Below are positions 26,264-36,700 of a DNA stretch of 64,000 nucleotides, piece after piece. Numbering within the stretch: the stretch's first letter is position 1; the number at the start of each line of letters is the position of its first letter. This DNA is from [Empedobacter] haloabium. GTDB lineage: Bacteria; Pseudomonadota; Gammaproteobacteria; Burkholderiales; Burkholderiaceae_D. The position numbers were made by a program, and so were the translations under genes. Where the stretch lies: assembly GCA_008011715.2 (NCBI GenBank), contig CP136508.1:2046001-2110000 (forward strand), read 5' to 3'. The notes under the pieces are model-generated. The model was not told the origin of the DNA. It did no database searches and was given only the letters and a program-made list of their open reading frames with translations.

Positions 26264-27235
26264 TCAATCCTGCAGGATGACGGGGAAGCCCGGCCCGACC
26301 ATGTCCGCCACCTTGGCGGCGTCCCAGTTGGTCAGGCGGATGCAGCCGTGCGACTCCGTCTTGCCGATCATGCCGGGCTCGGGCGTGCCGTGGATGCCGT
26401 AGTGCTCCTTCGACAGGTCCATCCACACCACACCGACCGGATTGTTCGGGCCCGGCTTGATCATCGCCTTGCCTTCGCCCGGTTTGGCGTCCCAGAACAG
26501 TTCCGGGTTGTAGCGGTAGTCGGGATTGCGGCCCACGCCGTTGATCTTCCACTCGCCGATGGGCAGCGGATCGTGTTCGCTGCCCGTGCTGGCGGGAAAT
26601 TGCGCGACGACCTTGCCGGCCGTATCCACCAGCGACAGCGTGCGATCCGACTCGTCCACCACGATGCGGGCGGCCGGCGGGATCGGCCCGGCCGCGTGCA
26701 CGTTCGGCACGATGATCTGTTCGCCGACGCGGTTGAAATCCTTGCCCGGGTTGAGCTCGCGCAGCAGCTTCGGGCTGGCGTGGAAGCGTTCGCCCAGCGC
26801 TTCGTCGATGCTGGCGAATCCCAATGCCGGCAGTTTCGCCTTGTCCGCCATCGATTCCGGCACGGGGCGGTAGGGGCCCTGCACGTCGGCGTCGGTAATC
26901 GAGTAGGTGGCGAGCACGGGTTGGCGGTCTTCCAGCGCCGCCAGCGTCTGCGGGTCCAGCTTGCCGGTCGCCGCCAGGCCGCGCGATTTCTGGAAGCCCA
27001 GCAGCGCATGTTTCATATTGCTGCCGTACTGGCCGTCGATCTGGCCCGCCGAGAAGTGGGCGCGGTCCAGCAGGATCTGCGCGCGCAGTTCGGGTGACTC
27101 GGCGGGCGTGGCGGGTACCTGCGGCTGGGACGGCGCGGCCTGCGGCGGCGCCGCCTGGACGGGCGGCTGGGGTTGGACTTGCGCGGCCTGGACCAGCGGC
27201 GTGGCGAGGAGTAGGGTGAGGAGTGTCTTGTTCAT
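26264..27235 (-). CDS. L,D-transpeptidase (YkuD domain) with a peptidoglycan-binding domain
   Basis: 323 residues. After a signal peptide (LLTLLLATPLVQA) there is a Pro/Gln-rich linker. A peptidoglycan-binding domain lies around residues 50-105 (GQIDGQYGSNMKHALLGFQ, TGKLDPQTLAALE). The YkuD domain at about 185-320 holds HGTPEPGMIGKTESHGCIRL with the catalytic Cys in SHGCIR. It forms 3-3 cross-links or attaches proteins to peptidoglycan in the periplasm. The ATG at 27235 starts the signal peptide. It is the first gene of a two-gene unit with the M23 peptidase. Confidence 0.93.
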   Translation of the reverse strand: MNKTLLTLLLATPLVQAAQVQPQPPVQAAPPQAAPSQPQVPATPAESPELRAQILLDRAHFSAGQIDGQYGSNMKHALLGFQKSRGLAATGKLDPQTLAALEDRQPVLATYSITDADVQGPYRPVPESMADKAKLPALGFASIDEALGERFHASPKLLRELNPGKDFNRVGEQIIVPNVHAAGPIPPAARIVVDESDRTLSLVDTAGKVVAQFPASTGSEHDPLPIGEWKINGVGRNPDYRYNPELFWDAKPGEGKAMIKPGPNNPVGVVWMDLSKEHYGIHGTPEPGMIGKTESHGCIRLTNWDAAKVADMVGPGFPVILQD

Positions 27236-27285
27236 GCGTCCAGTGTGCCCCCACTCAACAGCGCACTCTGTACGGCAGCGAACGT

Positions 27286-27321
27286 AACAACGGCCGCCCG
27301 GTTGCCCGGGCGGCCGTTGTT
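27286..27321 (-). terminator. Strong terminator hairpin of rhlE
   Basis: The 15-bp perfect arms AACAACGGCCGCCCG (27286-27300) and CGGGCGGCCGTTGTT (27307-27321) surround a 6-base loop, 26 bases after the rhlE stop. TT-rich sequence follows on the minus strand. Confidence 0.82.
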
Positions 27322-27347
27322 GTCATGCCATCGCTACTGACGCTGGA

Positions 27348-28823
27348 TCAGCGCTCGCCCCACGGGCGACGCGGTGCTTCCGAACGTGGCGCGGCGCTGC
27401 CTTCACGACGGAAGCTGTCGCCATCGCGACGGAAACCGCCGCCTTCCTTGCGGAACGGCTGGCCTTCCGAGCGGAATGGCGTGCCTTCGCTGCGGTAGTG
27501 GCCGCCGCCTTCACGCGGCGCGCCCGGCTTGCTGAAGCTGCGCTGGCCCGGCTTGCCGCCGCGGCCTTCGCCTGGCTTCCAGCCCGGACGGGCGGCCGAA
27601 CGCGGTGGCGCGCTGCGCTTCGGCTCGAAGCCCTCGATCACGTTGACCGGGATCGTCTGCTTGGTGAAGCGTTCGATGCGCTTGACGTTCATGCCTTCGG
27701 CATGGTTCACCAGCGAGATCGCCAGGCCGTTGCGGCCGGCACGGCCGGTACGGCCGATGCGGTGCACGTAGTCTTCCGGGAACTTCGGCAGGTCGTAGTT
27801 GAACACGTGCGTGATGTTCGGCACGTCGATGCCGCGCGCCGCCACGTCGGTGGCGACCAGCACCTTGACGTTGCCGCGGCGCAGGCCATCGAGCGTACGG
27901 TTACGCGCGCCCTGGTGCATGTCGCCATGCAGTGCGGCGGCCGAGAAACCGGCGATGTTCAGGCGGTCGGCGATCGTGTCGGCATCGCGCTTGGTCGCGG
28001 TGAAGACGACGGCCTGGTCCAGCGACTCGTCGCGCAGCAGGTGATCGAGCAGGCGGTTCTTGTGCGACAGGTCGTCGACGAAGTGCACGCGCTGCGTGAT
28101 GTTCTCGTGCTTGTTGGCGGCCTGCATGATCTGGATGACCAGCGGGTCTTTCGTGATGCGGCGCGCCATGTTGCCGACCACGCCGTCCAGCGTGGCCGAG
28201 AACAGCATCGTCTGGCGATTGTCCGGCGTGGCCGCCACGATCTTCTCGATATCGTCGATGAAACCCATGTCCAGCATGCGGTCGGCTTCGTCCAGCACCA
28301 GGATCTGCAGCTGGGAGAAGTCGATCTTGCCCGATTCCATATGGTCGATCAGGCGGCCCGGCGTCGCCACCAGGATTTCAGGGTTGCGCGACAGCAGTTG
28401 CATCTGCTTCGGGTAAGGCATGCCGCCCAGGATCGAGACGGCCTTGATGCGGCGCAGGTTGACGCTGTACTTGTCGGTATTCGTGGTGACCTGCAGAGCC
28501 AGCTCGCGGGTCGGCGTCAGCACCAGCATCTTCGGCTGGGCTGGCTTGAAACGTGGACGCTCGCCGCGTGCGAACGCGGCCTGCTTTTCCTGGTTGGGGG
28601 TGCGACCCTGCGCAGCCGCCGGCTCGCTGTCGGCGAGGCGGTGCAGCGAAGGCAGCATGAAGGCCGCGGTCTTGCCGGAGCCGGTTTGCGAGGACACCAG
28701 CAGATCCTTGCCCGCGATCGCAGCCGGAACGGCCTGCTCCTGCACGGGCGTCGGCTTGGTGTAGCCGGCGTCGAGGAGGGCTTTCAGGATGGACGGGTTC
28801 AGACCTAGTGCTTCAAAACTCAT
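27348..28823 (-). CDS. rhlE: DEAD-box ATP-dependent RNA helicase, RhlE type
   Basis: 491 residues. It starts MSFEALGLNPSILKALLDAG. The Q motif is TKPTPVQEQAVPAAIAGKD, motif I is SSQTGSGKTAAF, motif Ia PTRELALQ, motif II VLDEADRMLDMGF, motif III FSATL, motif V VATDVAARGIDV and motif VI HRIGRTGRAGR. The C-terminal 100 residues are a basic, Gly/Arg/Phe-rich tail with repeated RSEG/RREG units, typical of RhlE proteins that bind RNA non-specifically. It likely unwinds RNA in ribosome assembly or cold growth. A leader of more than 300 bases separates it from fabI. Confidence 0.93.
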   Translation of the reverse strand: MSFEALGLNPSILKALLDAGYTKPTPVQEQAVPAAIAGKDLLVSSQTGSGKTAAFMLPSLHRLADSEPAAAQGRTPNQEKQAAFARGERPRFKPAQPKMLVLTPTRELALQVTTNTDKYSVNLRRIKAVSILGGMPYPKQMQLLSRNPEILVATPGRLIDHMESGKIDFSQLQILVLDEADRMLDMGFIDDIEKIVAATPDNRQTMLFSATLDGVVGNMARRITKDPLVIQIMQAANKHENITQRVHFVDDLSHKNRLLDHLLRDESLDQAVVFTATKRDADTIADRLNIAGFSAAALHGDMHQGARNRTLDGLRRGNVKVLVATDVAARGIDVPNITHVFNYDLPKFPEDYVHRIGRTGRAGRNGLAISLVNHAEGMNVKRIERFTKQTIPVNVIEGFEPKRSAPPRSAARPGWKPGEGRGGKPGQRSFSKPGAPREGGGHYRSEGTPFRSEGQPFRKEGGGFRRDGDSFRREGSAAPRSEAPRRPWGER

Positions 28824-29120
28824 GTATATCTTTCGTAAAAATCAGCGTTCGTGCAAAAACGCAGAACGCAACATAGCAACGCCAACCAAACGAAATGACT
28901 CTAAACAGCGAGAATAGAAATTTCGGCACAAAAGCTTTGCGCCGGGACGGTGTCAGACATCGACACACTTGGGCGGGGGGCTTTTAATAAGCGTCATCCG
29001 GCGGTATCAGTCGACCCGGTAGGGATGCGCGAAGGCTTGCGAAGCTGCTTTGTTGTTGTATGTTGTTGGTACATCGCGCGCCGCCTGTTGCAGCGCACAA
29101 ACAACATCATACCTGAAATT
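28824..29120. other. Upstream region of rhlE, no gene seen
   Basis: AT-richer than its surroundings, with poly-A and poly-T tracts near 28838-28860 and 28985. It probably holds the rhlE promoter and a long 5' leader, as is common for DEAD-box helicase genes. A 64-codon frame at 28950-29144 has no ribosome site and an unlikely composition. Confidence 0.5.
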
Positions 29121-29161
29121 ACGTCACCCTGCACGCTTATCTGAAGCGTGCAGGGTGACGT
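29121..29161 (-). terminator. Terminator hairpin of fabI
   Basis: The 18-bp perfect arms ACGTCACCCTGCACGCTT (29121-29138) and the complementary copy at 29144-29161 surround the loop ATCTG, 8 bases past the fabI stop. AATTTC follows on the minus strand. Confidence 0.85.
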
Positions 29162-29169
29162 TCGTGCAG

Positions 29170-29961
29170 TTACTGATAATCGCTGGCGTTCAGGCCCATG
29201 ACGTGGGAGAAGCCGCCATCGACGTAGATGATGTCGCCGGTGATGCCGGAGGCCAGGTCGGACAGCAGGAAGGCGGCCGTGTTGCCCACTTCCTCGATGG
29301 TTACATTGCGGCGCAGCGGCGCGTGGCTGGCGGCAAAGCCCAGCAGCTTGCCGAAGTCCTTGATGCCGGACGCGGCCAGCGTCTTGATGGGGCCTGCCGA
29401 GATGCCGTTCGAGCGGATGCCTTTCTGGCCCAGGTTTTCCGCCAGGTAGCGCACCGATGCTTCCAGCGAGGCCTTTGCCAGGCCCATCGTGTTGTAGTAG
29501 GGGATCGCACGGACGGCACCCAGGTAGGACAGCGTCAGCAGCGACGAACCTTCCTTCAGCAGCGGCAGCGCGGCCTTGGCCATTGCCGGGAAGCTGTAGG
29601 CGGAGATGTCGTGGGCGATGCGGTAGTTCTCGCGCGTCAGGCCGTCCAGGAACTCGCCGGCGATCGCCTCGCGCGGCGCGAAGCCGATCGCGTGCACCAG
29701 GCCGTCTAGTTGCTGCCATTCCTTGCCCAGGTCGGCAAACAGCGCGGCGATCTGCTCATCGCTGGAGACGTCGCAGTCGAACACCAGTTTGCTGCCGAAC
29801 TCGGCGGCGAACTCCGTGATGCGATCCTTGAAGCGGTCGCCCACGTAGGTGAACGCCAGCTCGGCGCCTTCGCGCTGGCACGCCTTGGCGATGCCGTACG
29901 CGATCGAGCGGTTCGACAGCAGTCCGGTAATGAGGATTTTTTTGCCTTGCAAGAAAGCCAT
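29170..29961 (-). CDS. fabI: Enoyl-[acyl-carrier-protein] reductase FabI (NADH)
   Basis: 263 residues. It catalyses the last reduction in each round of fatty acid elongation. The nucleotide-binding start is [30 protein letters not shown] follows, then [14 protein letters not shown]. The catalytic Tyr-x6-Lys lies in [15 protein letters not shown], with Lys near residue 163. [14 protein letters not shown] forms the substrate-binding loop. [16 protein letters not shown] is near the end. The ATG at 29961 follows CTGGAG at 7 bases. It stands alone, ended by a strong hairpin. This is the triclosan-target family. Confidence 0.96.
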   Translation of the reverse strand: MAFLQGKKILITGLLSNRSIAYGIAKACQREGAELAFTYVGDRFKDRITEFAAEFGSKLVFDCDVSSDEQIAALFADLGKEWQQLDGLVHAIGFAPREAIAGEFLDGLTRENYRIAHDISAYSFPAMAKAALPLLKEGSSLLTLSYLGAVRAIPYYNTMGLAKASLEASVRYLAENLGQKGIRSNGISAGPIKTLAASGIKDFGKLLGFAASHAPLRRNVTIEEVGNTAAFLLSDLASGITGDIIYVDGGFSHVMGLNASDYQ

Positions 29962-30160
29962 GTTTACTCCAGTTGCCTACGGCGTGCCGGGGCGGCCGCC
30001 ATCAGTGCAGGTTGTTGTTCTAATTGGTAAAAAAGGACGCGCCAGGCGCGCCGCTCCCACTACCGCAAGTCCGAGATTGTATGATCTGAATGGCAGGGCT
30101 GCAAGCTTGGCAATGCCATTATCGGGCGCGCAGCCTGCGCCCATGCGGGTTGCAAAAGAA

Positions 30161-30193
30161 AAGGCCGCGCCACCGGTGCGGGGGCGCGGCCTT
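30161..30193 (-). terminator. Rho-independent terminator of mltD
   Basis: Arms AAGGCCGCGCC (30161-30171) and GGCGCGGCCTT (30183-30193) are followed on the minus strand by TTCTTTTG, 16 bases past the mltD stop. Confidence 0.87.
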
Positions 30194-30208
30194 GCTCGCG
30201 GCAAAAAC

Positions 30209-31585
30209 TCAGTTGCGCGTGCGGCGCGCCTTGCCGGCATCGGCACGCGACACACGGGCCTTGACGAGCTTGATCGGCGACTTCGTGTTGCTGCTGCCGG
30301 CCTTGGCCTGGCGGTAATTGCTGCGCTTGGTCACGCGTTCGGTCGTGTCGATGGCGACCGTGGCGTTCTCCGCGATCTCGGCCGGAATGTCGACGTTGGC
30401 GCTGGTCGACAGCTTCGGTACCAGGATGGTCGAGCCGGCCTTCAGCACGCCGCGCGAGGGGATATTGTTGGCCTGGCGGATCACATCCGGCGTGGTGCGG
30501 AATTTCGACGCCAGCGAGGCGATCGATTCGCGTGCGCCAGTGACCTTGTGGGTGGTCCAGGTGGACAGGGCGCGGCCCCACTGGGCCAGGTTCAGGTGGA
30601 ACTTCTCCGCGTTTTCCTTCGGCAGCAGGATCTGGGTCTGCTCGCCGCCCGTGATGACGGGGCGCTTGAACTGCGGATTCAGGGCCTTGAATTCGTCGAC
30701 CGACAGCTCGGCCAGCTGGGCCGCGATGGTCAGGTCGATGTCGCTGGTCTTGTCCACGGCCGTGAAATAGGGCTCGTTGTGAATCAGCGGCAGGGTCTGG
30801 CTGTAGCGGGCCGGGTTGGCCACGACGTTCTTCAGCGCCTGCAGCTTCGGCACGTAGTTGCGCGTTTCCGCCGGCATCAGCTCGGACAGGCCCTCGAAAT
30901 CGGTCGGCTTGCCGGCCGCGCGGTTCTTCGCGATCGCCTTCTGGACGGAGCCTTCGCCCCAGTTGTAGGCGGCCAGCGCCAGCTGCCAGTCGCCGAACAT
31001 GTCGTACAGGCGCTGCAGGTAGGTCAGGGCGGCATCCGTCGAGGCCAGCACGGAGCGGCGGTCGTCCTTGAACGCGTTCTGCTTCAGGTTGAAGTCACGG
31101 CCCGTGCCGGGCATGAACTGCCACATGCCGCCCGCGTTGGCGCTGGAGACGGCGGTGGGATTGAAAGCGGACTCGACGAACGGCAGCAGGGCCAGCTCGG
31201 TCGGCATATTGCGCTTTTCCAGTTCCGACACCACGTGGAACAGATACAGCGAGGCGCGCGCGCTGGCGCGGGCCATGTAGTCGGGCCGCTCGGCATACCA
31301 GTTGGTGTGCTTGGCGACCAGCGAATTGTTCAGGTCGGGAATGGCATAGCCGGAACGGATGCGGTTCCAGACGTCCGTTTCACGGAACGCGTCTTCCGCG
31401 GCGGTGGCCTTGGCGACGTTCTTGGAAGGGGAGGCGAGTTCGGGTGCAGGAGCCTTGGCGGCGGGGGACAGCGGGATCAGCGGCAGGTTGGCGCGTTCCG
31501 CGGAGGATGCGGATTCGACCGCCTGGCCGATCGCCGGAGCCGCGATGATCAGCGCCGCCAGCAGGGGGGTGTACTTGAGTCGCAT
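30209..31585 (-). CDS. mltD: Membrane-bound lytic murein transglycosylase D (MltD-like)
   Basis: 458 residues with a signal peptide (TPLLAALIIAAPAIGQA). The SLT domain holds the catalytic Glu in LLPFVESAFNPTA near residue 135, then SANAGGMWQFMPGTGRDF and LALAAYNWGEGSV. A region of about 320-400 contains a LysM-like module (KVTGARESIASLASKF; LKAGSTILVP). The C-terminus is basic. It cuts glycan strands to 1,6-anhydromuropeptides. The usual MltD lipobox Cys is not visible near the cleavage site, so it may be soluble in the periplasm. The ATG at 31585 begins the signal peptide. Upstream, 31586-31885 holds no gene, only divergent promoters. Confidence 0.92.
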   Translation of the reverse strand: MRLKYTPLLAALIIAAPAIGQAVESASSAERANLPLIPLSPAAKAPAPELASPSKNVAKATAAEDAFRETDVWNRIRSGYAIPDLNNSLVAKHTNWYAERPDYMARASARASLYLFHVVSELEKRNMPTELALLPFVESAFNPTAVSSANAGGMWQFMPGTGRDFNLKQNAFKDDRRSVLASTDAALTYLQRLYDMFGDWQLALAAYNWGEGSVQKAIAKNRAAGKPTDFEGLSELMPAETRNYVPKLQALKNVVANPARYSQTLPLIHNEPYFTAVDKTSDIDLTIAAQLAELSVDEFKALNPQFKRPVITGGEQTQILLPKENAEKFHLNLAQWGRALSTWTTHKVTGARESIASLASKFRTTPDVIRQANNIPSRGVLKAGSTILVPKLSTSANVDIPAEIAENATVAIDTTERVTKRSNYRQAKAGSSNTKSPIKLVKARVSRADAGKARRTRN

Positions 31586-31885
31586 AGCATTCCATTGTTG
31601 TCGTCGATGAAGATCGGACAGGACTTCGAGGCGAAAGTTGCATTGCCTTGAAGGAACCTTCCGGACGGACTACCAATTTAAAGGTGGAGTGTACGGACGT
31701 TGTCGGGTCGCCGTCAAGAAATATGTCGGCACGGTTACAAAAAACTTTGGCAACATGGTTGCGCAAAAATAGCCGATAGATATGCGCGAGATAACAAAAG
31801 AAGACGGAAGATGGCGAAACGACAGGGTTGTGCGTAAAATGCCCGCTTGCCTGTCGCACGGCGCTGTCCAACAAGGAAGTTTCCC

Positions 31886-32446
31886 ATGAGTACCCCCAAC
31901 ATCGACCATGCCGCAGCCATTGCCGCGACCGAACAATGGCTGGAAAAGGCCGTCATCGGCCTGAACCTGTGCCCGTTCGCCAAGGCCGTGCACGTCAAGA
32001 AGCAGATCCGCTACGTGGTGTCGGACGCCACCACGCCCGAGCAATTGCTGGAGTTGCTGATGGACGAGCTGCAACTGCTGGCCGACACGCCGGCCGAGCA
32101 GATCGACACGACCCTGATCATCCACCCTGGCGTGTTGACCGACTTCGAAGACTACAATGAGTTCCTCGACGTGGCCGACGCGGCGCTGGACGATATGGAG
32201 CTGGTGGGCGAGCTGCAGGTCGCCAGTTTCCATCCGGACTACCAGTTTGCCGATACCGACAAGAACGACATCGGCAACTATACCAACCGTTCGCCGTACC
32301 CGACGCTGCACCTGCTGCGCGAGGACAGCGTGGAGCGCGCCGTGGCCGCTTTCCCGGAGGCGGAAGAGATTTTTGAAAAGAATATCGAGACGATGGAAAA
32401 GCTGGGCCACGACGGCTGGGACAAGCTGTTCCCGCAGGGGAAGTGA
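31886..32446 (+). CDS. DUF1415 family protein
   Basis: 186 residues, cytoplasmic, conserved in beta- and gammaproteobacteria but of unknown function. It begins MSTPNIDHAAAIAATEQWLE. The family block is VIGLNLCPFAKAVHVKKQIR near residue 25, followed by IIHPGVLTDFEDYNEFLD and FHPDYQFADTDKNDIGNYTN with NRSPYPTLHLLRE. AAGGAAG stands at good spacing before the ATG at 31886. The stop overlaps the start of the DUF1289 gene, and the two are very often neighbours. The single conserved Cys in NLCPFA hints at redox or metal binding, which is inference. Confidence 0.9.
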   Translation: MSTPNIDHAAAIAATEQWLEKAVIGLNLCPFAKAVHVKKQIRYVVSDATTPEQLLELLMDELQLLADTPAEQIDTTLIIHPGVLTDFEDYNEFLDVADAALDDMELVGELQVASFHPDYQFADTDKNDIGNYTNRSPYPTLHLLREDSVERAVAAFPEAEEIFEKNIETMEKLGHDGWDKLFPQGK

Positions 32447-32640
32447 TGGCGGACCAGGATTTGCCGGAACGCCCGGACACGCCGTGCGTGGCCGTCTGCT
32501 CCACCACGTTCGACGAAATCTGCCGCGGCTGCGGCCGTACTTATATCGAGGTGGCACACTGGGTGTCGATGACGGCCGAGCAGAAGGAGGTCGTGTGGCA
32601 GCGCATCACCGCGCAAGGATATCCTCGCCGCAATGGCTGA
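32446..32640 (+). CDS. DUF1289 family small Cys-rich protein
   Basis: 64 residues (one more if the GTG at 32443 is used). Four cysteines lie in PCVAVCSTTFDEICRGCGRT, a compact likely metal- or Fe-S-binding knuckle. WVSMTAEQKEVVWQRI follows. The family is widespread and of unknown function. The ATG shares its first base with the stop of the DUF1415 gene (TGATG), so translation is coupled. Confidence 0.88.
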   Translation: MADQDLPERPDTPCVAVCSTTFDEICRGCGRTYIEVAHWVSMTAEQKEVVWQRITAQGYPRRNG

Positions 32641-32644
32641 TGGC

Positions 32645-32740
32645 TGGGGTCTGTCCCCAGCGGGGACTGACCCCGAAGTCTGGTCGCGTATCGATGCGCT
32701 GGCAAACTTCGGGGTCGGTCCCCTGTGGGGACAGACCCCA
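32645..32740. repeat. REPIN-like element: two inverted REPs (ggggtctgtcccc ... ggggactgacccc)
   Basis: Left arm 32645-32679 and right arm 32706-32740 are inverted copies with three differences in 35. Each arm is itself a hairpin (GGGGTCTGTCCCC / GGGGACTGACCCC). It lies exactly between two convergent genes. Two REPs in opposite orientation with a spacer is the definition of a REPIN. The same sequence appears at 54103-54200 beside the RAYT gene. Confidence 0.85.
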
Positions 32741-32745
32741 ATACC

Positions 32746-33036
32746 TCAGCCGTCCGTGGCCTCGCTCGGGTCGCCATACTCCAGCGCAAACTGCCCATCC
32801 TCGGTCGGCGTGGCGATCACCGCCCGCCGCACCCAGCGGCCGTCGACCCGCGTCAGCAGCGCTGCCGGCGGCGGCACGTTTTCCTCGTCGTCGAGCGCCG
32901 CGGCATCGGCCCACTCATACGCCACGCCCTGGGTGACGTCGCCCGACTCCCGGATCAGCGCGTCGGCGCGGCGGCCCAGCGTGGCCAGGTCGGCGAAGCG
33001 CTCGTCGGCGCCCAGTTCGGAAAGAATGTAGAGCAT
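32746..33036 (-). CDS. Small conserved hypothetical protein
   Basis: 96 residues, acidic. It reads MLYILSELGADERFADLATL, then GVAYEWADAAALDDEEN and TRVDGRWVRRAVIATPTEDG. No domain is recognised. The start is 3 bases after the stop of the DUF1993 gene, so the two form an operon. The composition is protein-like and codon use matches its neighbours, which supports a real gene. Confidence 0.6.
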   Translation of the reverse strand: MLYILSELGADERFADLATLGRRADALIRESGDVTQGVAYEWADAAALDDEENVPPPAALLTRVDGRWVRRAVIATPTEDGQFALEYGDPSEATDG

Positions 33037-33038
33037 GC

Positions 33039-33545
33039 TTACCAGCTCCCGATGAAGTCCTTCTTGCCGATGTCCAGGCCGTTGTGACGCAGGATGTCGT
33101 AGGCGGTGGTCGCGTGGAAGAAGAAGTGCGGCAGCGCGTAGTGCAGCAGGTAGGTCTGGCCGTCGAAGTGCCTGGTCTTGTCGCCGCTGCCGGTCGTGAT
33201 GGCGCGGCCGGCACTGCCTTCGATCTCGTGTTGCGGCAGGCTGTCCAGGAAGGCCAGCGTGCGGGCGATGCGCTGCCGCAGGTCGGCGAAGCTCTTTTCG
33301 GTGTCCTCGAAGGACGGTACTTCCTGCCCGGCCAGGCGGGCGCCCGCGCCCTTGGCGAAGTCGGCCGCGATCTGGATCTGGCGGATGAACGGCAGCATGT
33401 CCGGATACAGGCGATACTGCAGCAGCGCGGCCGGGTCGATCTTCTTCGCCTCGATGTGGGCCTCGGCCTTGGCCAGGATCGCGGCCAGGCTGTTCAGGAT
33501 CTGGCGGAAGACGGGAACGGACGCGGAATACATGGAAAACGACAT
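33039..33545 (-). CDS. DUF1993 family protein
   Basis: 168 residues, helical, of DinB-like fold type. It reads MSFSMYSASVPVFRQILNSL, then YPDMLPFIRQIQIAADFAKG, a central TLAFLDSLPQHEIEG and a C-terminal HYALPHFFFHATTAYDILRH. LRHNGLDIGKKDFIG is the usual DUF1993 ending. AGGAG stands 7 bases before the ATG at 33545, which rules out the longer upstream frame. The function is unknown; members are often annotated as stress-linked or left unnamed. Confidence 0.88.
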   Translation of the reverse strand: MSFSMYSASVPVFRQILNSLAAILAKAEAHIEAKKIDPAALLQYRLYPDMLPFIRQIQIAADFAKGAGARLAGQEVPSFEDTEKSFADLRQRIARTLAFLDSLPQHEIEGSAGRAITTGSGDKTRHFDGQTYLLHYALPHFFFHATTAYDILRHNGLDIGKKDFIGSW

Positions 33546-33744
33546 GACGGGGCTCCTTGAAAGAGTGGCGATCATAACAAGTTCCCCGCCACCGTGCCGG
33601 CTGGCGTTGTCAGCGCGCCCCGTAGAGGCCGCACTCGGGCCCCGCACGGGTGACTGCGCCGGCCCTTTCCGTGCATAATTGCACGACGAAAACAACACAT
33701 CCTCTCTCCGCAATGCCTCCGAAACCACCCGGCTGCCGAACTGC

Positions 33745-36700
33745 ATGACCAACACGCCACATCGCAGCGTGCGCGAGCGGCTGTCCGCGCTGTACGGCTC
33801 GTCGATCTACGGATCGCTGCTGCTGGTCGTGCTGGTGGGCCTCGTGTTTCCCGCCATCGTCGGCAGCTACTTGCTGATCGGGGTGCGCGAGCACCAGGCC
33901 GCGCGCACCGCGCTGAACGAAGCGCTGCAGCGCAACGCCGACATCCTGGCGCTGGGCATGCAGGAATCGTTGTGGAACATGAATGCCGATTCGGCCCAGT
34001 TGCTGGCCGAATCCGTCATGCGCGACCGCTCGGTCGTGCAGGTGGCGGTGACGGGGCAGGGCGATACGCCGTTCATCCACCTGGCCGCGCCCGCGCGCGC
34101 ACTGGGCAATGTGGTGCGGGCCGAGCGCGACGTCAACGTGCGCGGCGAACGCATCGGCCATATCGTCGTCGAGATGGACGACGCCCGCAGCCGCCAGGAA
34201 CTGCGCGGCAAGCAGCGCTCGACCATCTTCGTGCTGGCGGCCCAGCTGTCGGTGTCGTTGGTCCTGATCATTTTGCTGCTGAACCGGCGCGTCATCCAGC
34301 CGCTGCGCAAGCTGATGCGCTTTTCGTCACGGCTGTCGCAGGGTGACTTCGAGACCCGGCTGGACGTGCACGGCAGCGACGAACTGGGCCGCCTGGGCAG
34401 CCAGCTCGAAACCACCCGCGCCGCCATCCGCCGGCTGTTCGACGACGTGCGCCAGCGCGAGGAGCGCTTCCGCACCATCGTCACGCAGGTGCCCGGCGCC
34501 GTGTTCCGCTACCGGCCGGACGGGCCGATCGAATTCGTCAGCGACGCGATCGAGGAAATCTCGGGCTACACGGCCGCGCAGCTGATGCGCGGCACCACCC
34601 ATGCGTGGGTCAACCTGATCACGCCGGAGGACCGGCGCGCCCAACGCCACGCCGTCAAGCAGGCCATCGCGGAAAACCGGCCGTACGAGTCGGAATACCG
34701 CATCGTCGATGCCACCGGCACGCAGCGCTGGGTGCTCGAGGTGGGGCAGCCGCAGATCCCGGCCGACGGCAGCTCGCCGTGGGTGGACGGCATCCTGTCC
34801 GACATCAGCGAGCGCAAGGACAACGAGATGCGCATCGAGGCGCTGCTGGCCGAGCAGAGCGCGATCCTGGACAACGTGATGTTCGGCGTCAGCTTCGTGC
34901 GGCACCGCACGATCATGTCCGTCAACCGGCGCTGCGAGGAGCTGTTCGGCTACGGCCCCGGCGAGATGGTCGGCAAGTCGACGTCGATCTTCTTCCCGAA
35001 CGAGGGCGACTTCGAGCAGGCCGGCGCGCGCCAGTATCCGACCCTGGGCCGTGGCGAGTACTTCAGCGAGGAGCGCCAGTACCGCCGCCGCGACGGCAGC
35101 CTGTTCTGGTGCCTCGTCAGCGGCTGCGCGATCGACCAGAACCGCCCGAACGACGGCAGCATCTGGGTCTACGCGGACGTTACCGAGCGCAAGGAGGCGG
35201 AAGAGAAGCTGCGCCTGTCGGCCACGGTGCTGGAGCACATCGGCGATGCCGTCATGGTGGTCGACGCCAGCGGCCGCATCGTCGCCGTCAATCCCGCCTT
35301 CACGCAGATCACCGGCTACACCGAAAGCGAGGCGCTGGGCCAGGACCTGTACCTGACGCGCTCGAGCCGCCACGACGATACGCTGCGCGAGGAGCTGTGG
35401 CGCGAACTGGTCGAGACCGGCTACTGGTACGGCGAGCTGTGGTGCGTGCGCAAGAACGGCGAGCAGTTCCTGCAGGAGCTGACCATCACCGCCGTGCGCG
35501 GCACGGCCGACGCGCCCGCGGAAAGCGACGACGACCACGCCAGCGCGCCCGTCACGCACTATGTCGCGGTGTTTTCCGACATCACGCAGGTCAAGCAGTC
35601 GCAGGAGAAGCTGGACCACATGGCGCACCACGACCCGTTGACGCAGCTGCCCAACCGGCTGCTGTTCAACGACCGCCTGCAGCACGCGATCGACCGCGCC
35701 GCCCGCACCGGCGACCAGCTGGCGCTGCTGTTCATCGACCTGGACCGCTTCAAGACGGTCAACGACACGCTGGGCCACCATATCGGCGACGAGCTGCTGG
35801 TGCAGGTGGCGCGCGCGCTGGCCGGCAAGCTGCGCGACGGCGACACCCTGGCGCGCCTGGGCGGCGACGAGTTCGTCGTGCTGCTGGAAGACGTCGAGGG
35901 CCAGTACGGCACCACCCTGGTGGCCGAGAAGCTGGTGACGATGTTCGAACAGCCGTTCCTGGTGGCGGGCCACGAGCTGTTCGTCACGTGCAGCGTGGGC
36001 GTCAGCCTGTACCCGCACGACGCGACCGACCTGAACATGCTGATCCGGAACGCCGACGTGGCGATGTACCAGGCCAAGGCGCGCGGCCGCAACGGCTACC
36101 GCTTCTATGCGCCGGAGATGAGCGGCGAGGGCGTGGCGCGGCTGCAGCTGGAAACCTACCTGCGCCGTTCGATCGAGAAGGACGAGATCTTCCTGCACTA
36201 CCAGCCGCAGGTGGAGATCGACACGGGTCGCCTGATCGGCGTGGAAGCGCTGGTGCGCTGGAACCACCCGCAACTGGGCCTGGTGCCGCCGTTCCGTTTC
36301 ATCCCGCTGGCCGAGGACACCGGCTTCATCAACCAGCTGGGCCAGTGGGTGCTGGGCGAAGCCTGCCGCCAGATGGTGCGCTGGCAGCAGGCCGGCCTGG
36401 ACGTGCCGAAGATCGCCGTCAACCTGTCGGTACGCCAGTTCGAGCGCGGCACCATCGTCGACGTGGTCGGCGCCATCCTGCGCGAGACCGGCCTGGCGCC
36501 GCACCGCCTGCAGCTGGAAGTGACGGAGTCGCTGATCATGAACACCGGCGACGCGCTGGCCTACATCAACGGCCTGCACGCGATCGGCGTCAGCCTCGCC
36601 ATCGACGATTTCGGCACCGGTTACTCGTCGCTGGCCTACCTGAAGCAGATGCCGGTGCAGACCCTGAAGATCGACCGCTCCTTCATCAAGGACATCTCGA

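Noticed and set aside
28950..29144. A 64-codon plus-strand frame between rhlE and fabI
   Set aside because: No ribosome site, unlikely composition, and it runs into the fabI terminator hairpin.
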